Made by a program: the position numbers and the translations under genes
Assembly (NCBI RefSeq): GCF_009183415.1
Contig: NZ_WEHU01000001.1
Coordinates: forward strand, 186,001-250,000
Origin: Bacillus sp. B1-b2
GTDB taxonomy: Bacteria; Bacillota; Bacilli; Bacillales; Cytobacillaceae
Reading direction: 5' to 3'
Length of the DNA: 64,000 nucleotides
Notes under the pieces: generated by a model
Databases searched by the model: none
Told to the model about the DNA's origin: nothing
Seen by the model: the letters and a program-made list of their open reading frames with translations, nothing else
Part shown: piece by piece, positions 56,273 through 62,933 of the stretch
How the letters are laid out: the number at the start of each line of letters is the position of its first letter
How positions within the stretch are numbered: the first letter of the stretch is position 1

Positions 56273-56395
56273 CTAGTTTACTTTCATTAAGGATAAAGCT
56301 TGTTTGTTTAACATAGAAACTGGAGATACAATGAATACGACTTTTCTTTGTTTAAAATTTGGATTAGAATAGGATTTTTTTCTAGGCAATGGCAT
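56273..56395 (-). CDS. spoIISC: Small basic protein, candidate SpoIISC-like second antitoxin
   Basis: 40 residues, ATG at 56395 with AAAAGGGAG six bases upstream. Sequence begins MPLPRKKSYSNPNFKQRKVV and ends SMLNKQALSLMKVN. It shares NPN-K-RK, a V-rich middle and the (M/I)(L/M)NK(Q/K)AL(S/N)L tail with the 57-residue protein encoded just upstream, so the two are paralogues. In B. subtilis the toxin SpoIISA is followed by spoIISB and a smaller spoIISC encoding related antitoxins; position and kinship suggest the same here. Symbol is tentative. Confidence 0.55.
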   Translation of the reverse strand: MPLPRKKSYSNPNFKQRKVVFIVSPVSMLNKQALSLMKVN

Positions 56396-56520
56396 GTTAT
56401 TCTCCCTTTTAAGCAAGTGTTGATTTCATAAGTATCACCATTTACTTGTTTTTTTAAAAGAGGAAGTTTAATTGACTAGAAATAAATGAATAGGTTAACT
56501 TACAAATCGGATTAATATAC

Positions 56521-56553
56521 AAAAAGAAGGTATTCCATTAAGGAATACCTTCA
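56521..56553 (-). terminator. Terminator after antitoxin-like gene
   Basis: GAAGGTATTCC/GGAATACCTTC, with T run in the minus-strand direction (TTCTTTTT). Confidence 0.88.
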
Positions 56554-56558
56554 TCATT

Positions 56559-56732
56559 TTATGCTCGTTTTGCTAGTAAATTCAGTGCTTTTTTATTCAT
56601 AATCTGAATATCTTCAAATGTTTCTGCAACTGCTACTGTCATTTTTCGCTTATTAGGGTTCATTGATTTTTTAAGACCCTTTTTTGGTTTCTGAGTCAAA
56701 ACAGATTTTTGTTGATTGTTTTCTGTCATCAT
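56559..56732 (-). CDS. spoIISB: Small basic protein, candidate SpoIISB antitoxin
   Basis: 57 residues (56 from the second ATG), with GAAGGGAGA upstream. It begins MMTENNQQKSVLTQKPKKGL and ends NKKALNLLAKRA. B. subtilis SpoIISB is 56 residues, basic, with a KPFKILKK stretch and a basic C-terminus; here KPKKGLKK occupies the same place. It lies 135 bases downstream of a SpoIISA-like toxin gene on the same strand. A TATAAT at 56837-56842 may give it its own promoter. Followed by a terminator, so the 40-residue gene further on needs readthrough or another promoter. Confidence 0.65.
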   Translation of the reverse strand: MMTENNQQKSVLTQKPKKGLKKSMNPNKRKMTVAVAETFEDIQIMNKKALNLLAKRA

Positions 56733-56867
56733 CAACTTCTCCCTTCTTTTTATTAAGGGTTGTTAAATCAACTGTTGAGTGGTACCTATTTAACTATAAG
56801 AATATCAACCATTAAGTTTAACGTTTCCTTACTATTATTATACTACAGTTTATGGAAAATGGAGCCT

Positions 56868-57698
56868 CTAAACCATGTACCAATCGAAAATTTGTGCAAG
56901 GTTAAGTATATGGGAGGCATCAATTCCATCCACTTCTACAAAACTGGAGCTAATCCCAATTAACATGTTAAAAACTTCCCCATAATAAGCAACAAGGAAT
57001 ATATTTTTATTATCAGATAAGACACTTTGTTCATTGGAATTACTATGTAAAGGAATACTTTGGCCATTTAATAAAGACTGTATGAAATTCTCTCTAATGT
57101 TGTCATCTATTATATTCATATTATAGCAAATTTCCACACTATTAAACGCAGATTCTACATTCCTTTTAAGCTCCTCTCCATCGTACGTGCTGTTAAAAGG
57201 GAATATGGCAATATGAAATTGAAACGTATCTGCGTATAGGTTTAAATAATCACGAAGATCATCTTTATATTGCCTCAGATGCTGTGGTGGATGTCTTTCT
57301 ACAAAATGATCTGCCGTCTTTGAAATGACTTCCGTGAAATTTTGGACTTTTTTGGCATTGTAACCTAATACCTCTTGGTTTTTCTTTATTGTTTTCCGGA
57401 TATAATTGCTATGTTGAAATTCAGTATTCCATATCTTAAGGATATCTGGTGTTTGGAAAACAGCTAAATCAATAAAGACCACAATAAGGACAAAGGAAAG
57501 AAGAGTTTGCCAAGCCTGTAGAGAGAATTGGTTGCTTACTAAACCTATACAGAGAAAAAGAACAGCTAAAACATAATAGGATTTTCGGATAGATTGAAGA
57601 TTTTCCACATATTTATCTGTATAAAACCAAAAGTAAATAAGAGAAGCAATCAAAAACAACATGATAAAAGTGAAAAATATAATCATGAAATGGGCCAA
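56868..57698 (-). CDS. spoIISA: SpoIISA-family membrane toxin
   Basis: 276 residues from the TTG at 57698, eight bases after AGGAGG. Three membrane helices (about 3-26, 40-59, 63-84) and a long cytosolic domain of about 180 residues, the plan of SpoIISA (248 residues in B. subtilis). The SIRKSYYVLAVLFLCIGLV segment after helix 1 closely parallels SIRKTWYLLF in SpoIISA. SpoIISA disrupts the membrane unless held by SpoIISB bound to its GAF-like cytosolic domain. Two small basic genes downstream are the likely antitoxins. Confidence 0.8.
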   Translation of the reverse strand: MAHFMIIFFTFIMLFLIASLIYFWFYTDKYVENLQSIRKSYYVLAVLFLCIGLVSNQFSLQAWQTLLSFVLIVVFIDLAVFQTPDILKIWNTEFQHSNYIRKTIKKNQEVLGYNAKKVQNFTEVISKTADHFVERHPPQHLRQYKDDLRDYLNLYADTFQFHIAIFPFNSTYDGEELKRNVESAFNSVEICYNMNIIDDNIRENFIQSLLNGQSIPLHSNSNEQSVLSDNKNIFLVAYYGEVFNMLIGISSSFVEVDGIDASHILNLAQIFDWYMV

Positions 57699-57875
57699 TT
57701 TCCATGCCTCCTAATGAATACTCTATTTAGTTAGTATAACATTACCAAGTCTGGAATGTCAGAATGAAGAAAATATTCTAAAATATCCTTTTCTCTTACT
57801 GCTTTTTCTTTTATAATAAACAAAAATTGGTAATCACTTAACATACTAATATGAACGAGTCGAAGGGAGATTCCT

Positions 57876-58415
57876 ATGTTTCCTATTTTAGAAACAGAAA
57901 GATTACTATTAAGAGAAATTATCGAGAAGGATGCGGATGCGATTTACCAATGTTTCTCTAATGAGGAGGTTATGAAGTATTATGGTCAAACAGTATTTAC
58001 AGAGCTAAAACAAGCTCAGACAATGATTGAATTCTTTGCAAGTCATTATAAGGAAAGAAGATCAGTAAGATGGGGAATTGAATTAAAAGAAGCACCAGGT
58101 TTAATCGGTACAATTGGACTGAATAATTTATTAGAAAAATATAAAAGAGCAGAAATTGGCTATGAATTACACCCAGATTATTGGAAAAGTGGGTATATAT
58201 CAGAGGCACTAAAAGAAGTACTTTCTTATGCTTTTCAAGAACTAGATTTACAGAGGATTGGTGCAATTGTATTTTTAGAAAATAAGGCATCTAATCATTT
58301 GTTAACAAAACTCGGTTTTCAGAAAGAAGGAGTGCTAAGGGACTATATATATCAAGATGGTTTATCCTATGATACCAATGTATTCTCCCTTTTGAAAAAG
58401 GAATTTATAAAATAG
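57876..58415 (+). CDS. RimJ/RimL-type N-acetyltransferase
   Basis: 179 residues. LETERLLLREIIEKDA is the family start; YELHPDYWKSGYISEALKEV is the acetyl-CoA loop and NKASNHLLTKLGFQKEGVLR motif B. GAAGGGAG ribosome site. First of three closely packed genes (next starts 14 bases later, then an 8-base overlap), so an operon with the phosphatase and peptidase genes. Confidence 0.88.
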   Translation: MFPILETERLLLREIIEKDADAIYQCFSNEEVMKYYGQTVFTELKQAQTMIEFFASHYKERRSVRWGIELKEAPGLIGTIGLNNLLEKYKRAEIGYELHPDYWKSGYISEALKEVLSYAFQELDLQRIGAIVFLENKASNHLLTKLGFQKEGVLRDYIYQDGLSYDTNVFSLLKKEFIK

Positions 58416-58429
58416 GTAGGATGTATAAA

Positions 58430-58993
58430 ATGACCAATATATATTTAGTTCGACATGCGCATTCTACTTACTCCTCTGATGAAAGAACTAGACCTTTATC
58501 AGAGAAAGGCAAGAAGGATGCACAATTAATGACACAAGTGATGAAATCTGAATCTATTGATGTTGTCTTATCCAGTCCATATAAAAGGGCAGTACAAACA
58601 GTAGAGGGAATAGCGAATTATTTTCAATTACATATTGAAACAGTAGAAGATTTTAAGGAACGTAGACTTGCAGATTTTCCTTTGGAAGATTTTGATGAGG
58701 CTGTTTTAAAGGTATGGCAAGACGAAACTTATGCACATAACGGTGGGGAGTCTAATATAGTTGCTAAAGCAAGAGGAATTAATGCTTTAAATGATATTCT
58801 AGTAAAATATAAAAATAAAAACATAGTGGTTGGCACACATGGTAATATAATGGCTTTAATTATGAATCATTTCTCAAAGAATTATGATTATACCTTTTGG
58901 TCAAACCTTGATATGCCTGATATCTATAAACTCAGTTTTGAAGAACACTCACTCATAGATATTCAGAGGGTAAGGAGGGAATCCAATGACTAA
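58430..58993 (+). CDS. Histidine phosphatase family protein
   Basis: 187 residues from the ATG at 58430 (GGTAGG eight bases upstream; ATG 58421 is too close). Catalytic RHAHST near the N-terminus (branch 1: RHG replaced by RHA), LSSPYKRAVQT near 50, the second-half GTHGNIM near 138. Phosphoglycerate-mutase-like fold; acts on a small phosphorylated compound. Overlaps the next gene by eight bases. Confidence 0.85.
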   Translation: MTNIYLVRHAHSTYSSDERTRPLSEKGKKDAQLMTQVMKSESIDVVLSSPYKRAVQTVEGIANYFQLHIETVEDFKERRLADFPLEDFDEAVLKVWQDETYAHNGGESNIVAKARGINALNDILVKYKNKNIVVGTHGNIMALIMNHFSKNYDYTFWSNLDMPDIYKLSFEEHSLIDIQRVRRESND

Positions 58994-59648
58994 GCATCTA
59001 TTTCTTTTTGGTGGTGGCCCACCATTCACACCAAAATTAGCTAAAAGATTTGCGGATTTAACTTTGTTAAATAAAGGGAAAGTTTCTATCCTGCTGCTGG
59101 AAAGAGACAACTGGCAAGGATATATGCCAAGATATACGAATATTCTTACGAGCCTTGGAGTAAAAGAATTTCAATATATCCCTTTGCCTACTCTAAAAGA
59201 GGAAGAAGCAGTCCTACTTTTAGAAAGAAGCTCAGGTGTTATTATTGGTGGTGGGAATACCAATTTATATGCAGATTTAATTGTAGATTCGAAGATTTCT
59301 AATGCTATTATTCAATTATTTAATAGAGGCATACCTGTAGTGGGGTTCTCCGCAGGCGCATTGATTAGTATGGATCCTTGCATCATTTCAGCAAAAGACA
59401 ATAACGAAAAGCTTTGCCAAACTAGAAACGGACTAGGCTTGGTGAAAAACACCGTAATTTCTGTTCATTTTAGTGAATGGCAAGATCAGAAACATTTACT
59501 TCAAGCAGTTAAAAAGTTTACTCCCTATCAAAACTTTGGAATAAATGAGCAGACTGGGATGTATTTTTATCAAGATTATTTAGTAGAAATAGAAGGGAAT
59601 GGTGTATATAGCGTAAAAGAAAATGAAATTTTTAAGGTACTAGGGTAG
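58986..59648 (+). CDS. Peptidase E-like (S51) protein
   Basis: 220 residues. Class I glutamine-amidotransferase-like fold with a Ser nucleophile in GFSAGALIS (about residue 121), GVIIGGGNTN near 86 and HFSEW near 158, as in dipeptidase E (Asp-X dipeptidase). Ribosome site AAGGAGGG lies within the end of the upstream gene; eight-base overlap indicates coupling. Substrate unknown. Confidence 0.82.
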   Translation: MTKHLFLFGGGPPFTPKLAKRFADLTLLNKGKVSILLLERDNWQGYMPRYTNILTSLGVKEFQYIPLPTLKEEEAVLLLERSSGVIIGGGNTNLYADLIVDSKISNAIIQLFNRGIPVVGFSAGALISMDPCIISAKDNNEKLCQTRNGLGLVKNTVISVHFSEWQDQKHLLQAVKKFTPYQNFGINEQTGMYFYQDYLVEIEGNGVYSVKENEIFKVLG

Positions 59649-59842
59649 ATATTATTAGCTATCTTTTTTTAATGAAATGAAATACCATTAAAAAATGAAT
59701 GGTTTCAACAACTAAAAATTTTACGCGGTCAACTCATAGACTATTTGAAAAACAAGAACTATCAGTATAATATGAAAAATCTCTGTATTCAATAAAATAT
59801 TTTTGATACAGTAGTATAGTAGAAGAAAAGGAGAGATAGTTT

Positions 59843-60385
59843 ATGAATACACCAAAGAAAGAAATATATATCAAACTGTTTGAAGATAGTGATGCAGAAG
59901 CCCTATGTGAATTAGAAGTAAGAAATAAGCATTTCTTTAAAGAATATTCTATTCAAAGAGAAGAGGAGTTCTACACTCTAGCATCTCAGCAACGATTGAT
60001 TAACACATGGGAAGAGAATGCTAAGAATGATATAGACTATCATTTTGGAATCTTTCTAAGTACGAATGATTCATTAATCGGAAGTGTAAATCTCTATCAG
60101 GTTAGAAGAGAACCTGTATTTAATGCTATTGTTGGATATGTACTAGATCAAGAACAAAATGGCAAAGGGTATATGACGGAAGCAGTTAAGCAATTAGTCG
60201 ATTTTGCTTTTAATACTATTCATTTACATCGATTAGAGGCTGGGGTGATGCCACATAATATTGGTTCTATTCGTGTGCTTGAAAAAGCTGGATTTCAGAA
60301 AGAAGGAATTGCTAGAAGTAATGTGAAAATAAATGGAGAGTGGAAGGATCATCAAATTCTAGCCATTATTAATCCTAATGATTAA
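59843..60385 (+). CDS. RimJ/RimL-type N-acetyltransferase
   Basis: 180 residues. IYIKLFEDSDAEALCELEVR start, acetyl-CoA loop VLDQEQNGKGYMTEAVKQLV and motif B MPHNIGSIRVLEKAGFQKEG. Resembles B. subtilis YdaF/YjcK-type RimJ acetyltransferases. GGAGAGA ribosome site. Third member of this fold within 36 kb (with 24045 and 57876); no close similarity to them beyond the fold. Confidence 0.87.
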   Translation: MNTPKKEIYIKLFEDSDAEALCELEVRNKHFFKEYSIQREEEFYTLASQQRLINTWEENAKNDIDYHFGIFLSTNDSLIGSVNLYQVRREPVFNAIVGYVLDQEQNGKGYMTEAVKQLVDFAFNTIHLHRLEAGVMPHNIGSIRVLEKAGFQKEGIARSNVKINGEWKDHQILAIINPND

Positions 60386-60444
60386 TAATGACTAGAAGAA
60401 ATCCCCATTCCATTTATAAAAATGGATGAAAGGGTATTAAAATT

Positions 60445-61263
60445 ATGATAACAAAAGAAAGTGTGGATCTAAAACCTGATTGTAAGAATTGTTTTGCATT
60501 ATGTTGTGTAGCACTTCCTTTCAATCAATCTAATGAATTTGCCTTTAACAAGGATGCAGGTATACCTTGTAAAAACTTAAGCAGTAATTTTTTATGCAAT
60601 ATACATACTAGTTTAAGAGAATCAGGGTGTAAAGGGTGTACGGTTTATGAATGCTTTGGTGCTGGACAAAAGGTTTCACAAGACATATACAAAGGTGAGC
60701 ATTGGCGTGAAAGGATAGACATGAAAGAGGAAATGTTTCAGGTCTTCCCTATAGTACAACAGCTTCATGAAATGCTTTGGTATATGCATGAATCCTTAGA
60801 TAAAGTAACAAGTAAAGATTTACATAAACAAATCAATGACATGATAATAAATACAGAAGATCTAGTTAATCAGGATCCAGAGAGGATCCTAGGAATAGAT
60901 GTTTCCGAGCATCGTGCAAAAGTGAATCCTCTTTTATTAAAAGTTAGTAAATTACATCGAGAGAAGATTAAGAATAAAGGGAAGTTTACTATTCCAAATA
61001 ATCGGTTTTTAATGGGAGCTAAGCTAAAGAATAAAAACTTAAGAGGAGCTAATTTAAGAGGAGTACTTCTTATTGGAGCAGATTTACGAGAATCAGATCT
61101 TCAATATACTGACTTAATTGGTGCGGATTTAAGAGATACGGATATACGGGGAACTAATCTGCTAAATTGTATATTCCTTACTCAGGTACAAATAAATGCA
61201 GCTATTGGGGATAAACACACGAAAATCCCAGAATATTTAGTAAAACCAACCCATTGGCAATAG
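60445..61263 (+). CDS. Cys-cluster plus pentapeptide-repeat protein
   Basis: 272 residues in three parts. Residues 8-70 hold eleven cysteines (CKNC, CC, C, C, CKGC, C), like a metal-binding cluster of the YkgJ type. A helical middle follows (about 85-180). Residues 190-255 are pentapeptide repeats with A(D/N)LR units (GANLRG, GADLRE, GADLRD, GTNLLN), which form a right-handed quadrilateral helix. Some pentapeptide proteins mimic DNA and shield gyrase; the repeat region here is short (about 12 units). No exporter signal. Function unknown. Confidence 0.78.
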   Translation: MITKESVDLKPDCKNCFALCCVALPFNQSNEFAFNKDAGIPCKNLSSNFLCNIHTSLRESGCKGCTVYECFGAGQKVSQDIYKGEHWRERIDMKEEMFQVFPIVQQLHEMLWYMHESLDKVTSKDLHKQINDMIINTEDLVNQDPERILGIDVSEHRAKVNPLLLKVSKLHREKIKNKGKFTIPNNRFLMGAKLKNKNLRGANLRGVLLIGADLRESDLQYTDLIGADLRDTDIRGTNLLNCIFLTQVQINAAIGDKHTKIPEYLVKPTHWQ

Positions 61264-61615
61264 AAAGGTGTTTTTCAATCAATATAATTACATTAAATAA
61301 AGGAAAAACAATTGATACCTATCAGTCTTTTTCATCCAGCTATTTAAAACTTCTAAGGACAGAAGATCCAACCAATATTGGATTGATTACAATAGAAAGC
61401 AATGGAGTTTTGGGGTATCATCAAGCACTGTTCCTCAATTATTTATTGTAGTAAGTGGAGAAGGCTGGGTGAAAGGAGAGGATCAAATTATTCATAATGT
61501 TTCCAGTGGTCAAGCAGTATTCTTTGAAAAAGATGAATGGCATGAAACTGGAAGTGAAAATGGCTTAACAGCATTTATCCTTCAAGCACAAGAGTTAAGA
61601 AATCCATTTACCTAA
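61254..61615 (+). pseudogene. Cupin-domain protein, frameshifted
   Basis: Frame 1 reads ITLNKGKTIDTYQSF...IGLITIESNGVLGYHQA and then goes wrong; after a missing base near 61427 the next frame continues VPQLFIVVSGEGWVKGEDQI, SSGQAVFFEKDEWHETGSEN, TAFILQAQELRNPFT. Together this is one small cupin barrel of about 115 residues (GYHQ-T-V-P-Q-L-F-VV-G-GWV pattern). No start codon with a good ribosome site is visible, and the frame overlaps the pentapeptide gene end. Either a dead gene or a sequencing error. Confidence 0.8.
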
Positions 61616-61630
61616 TTATATATATATGAA

Positions 61631-61661
61631 GAAAAAAGCTTTCTATTTTGAAGGCTTTTTT
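61631..61661 (+). terminator. Terminator after the cupin remnant
   Basis: AAAAAAGCTTTC/GAAGGCTTTTTT stem (one wobble) with T run. Confidence 0.75.
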
Positions 61662-61774
61662 ATGATGAAAAAAAGGTAATTATACTTGGAGAATTATAGA
61701 AAAGACATAAATAGTGTAACTCTAATCATAATATAGAAGAAGTTAGTATGTGGGATTGCAAAGAGGTGTCCTTC

Positions 61775-61969
61775 ATGAAAATGAAAAAGAATCATTTAAT
61801 GATGTGTATGAAAGTTGGAATGGTACTTTTTATAGGTTATATTTTTGTCGACTTTTTCCGAAACGCAAGATTGGTAGTAGTATATCATATGAGTTTTACT
61901 ACTCTTGTGATAATACTTCTTATTTTTGTAGTATTTATTCTCTTTGTATTACATCGTTTGAAAAAGTAG
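61775..61969 (+). CDS. Small membrane protein, 64 residues
   Basis: ATG at 61775 after AAAGAGGTG. Two membrane helices (about 12-31 and 42-60), basic N-terminus MKMKKNH and basic C-terminus HRLKK. A frame from 61748 would add nine residues without a ribosome site. Function unknown. Confidence 0.6.
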   Translation: MKMKKNHLMMCMKVGMVLFIGYIFVDFFRNARLVVVYHMSFTTLVIILLIFVVFILFVLHRLKK

Positions 61970-61992
61970 TTTTCTTTTTTTATTGGCTGAAA

Positions 61993-62027
61993 CAAAAAAG
62001 CTGAAGAAACGAACGTGGTTTCTCCAG
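61993..62027 (-). terminator. Terminator of dedA-like gene
   Basis: CTGGAGAAAC/GTTTCTTCAG with a CACGTTC loop and CTTTTTTG tail on the minus strand. Confidence 0.8.
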
Positions 62028-62038
62028 TTTCTTCCTTA

Positions 62039-62653
62039 TCATTTTACTTTTATATATCTTTTTCTAATATACAATACAATGACAAGAATACCAATAAGAG
62101 CTATTACAGCATAAGCAATGTTTGAATAAACATCCATAAAAGCAACAATCTCTTCCCATGAATCGCCTAATGCAGCACCAACTCTAATGAGAACAAAGTT
62201 CCATGTAAATGTTCCAATAGTTGTTAAAAGTAGAAAGATTCCAAAATTCATTCTACCCATCCCTGCAGGTAAGGAAATTAAGCTTCTAATTAAAGGAATA
62301 AATCGGCAGAAAAATACCGTCCAATAGCCGTATTTTTGAAACCAACCGTCCGCTTTATATATATCTTCTCTTTTTAAGCGTAGAATATGGCCCCAACGAT
62401 CCACAATTTTCTCCATACGATTCATATCTAAAAGAGTACCGATATAATAAAGTATAATTGCCCCTAATACAGAGCCAATTGTAGAAACTAATACAACACC
62501 CGTAACAGTCATACTTGTACCAACCGTTAAAGCACCACCAAAGGTTAAAATAATCTCTGAAGGAATAGGCGGAAAGATATTTTCTATCATAATCAACAGA
62601 AGAATCCCGATATAACCAAAATTCTCCATCGTTTCCATAATCCAATTTTCCAT
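62039..62653 (-). CDS. DedA family membrane protein
   Basis: 204 residues. Family blocks: ENIFPPIPSEIILTFGGALT (re-entrant loop with conserved Glu/Pro), FFCRFIPLIRSLISLPAGMG with conserved Arg and Gly, then a final helix. DedA proteins support membrane potential and act as flippases for undecaprenyl phosphate or phosphatidylethanolamine (UptA, PetA in Bacillus). Which activity applies here is not decidable. AGGAG ribosome site. Confidence 0.9.
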   Translation of the reverse strand: MENWIMETMENFGYIGILLLIMIENIFPPIPSEIILTFGGALTVGTSMTVTGVVLVSTIGSVLGAIILYYIGTLLDMNRMEKIVDRWGHILRLKREDIYKADGWFQKYGYWTVFFCRFIPLIRSLISLPAGMGRMNFGIFLLLTTIGTFTWNFVLIRVGAALGDSWEEIVAFMDVYSNIAYAVIALIGILVIVLYIRKRYIKVK

Positions 62654-62933
62654 AAAACACGCTCCTTGAAAAAATTCAATATGTATGTTAAGTATTTGTT
62701 TACTTATGAACAGTCATAATCGTATCTTACCATAATTTATAGGTTGGATACTATTATAAACATATAAAATTAACACTTGTTTAACGTATAGATAATAAAA
62801 AAGTAAGATTAATAAACTATTAATATGGTTATTCCATTCATTTATATTTTTAAAAAGTGAGCTAGCAAATAAAAGAAGGGATTTGTACATATTCATAGAA
62901 TGTTAAGTGAAGGGAAAAAAAGGAAGTGATGAA

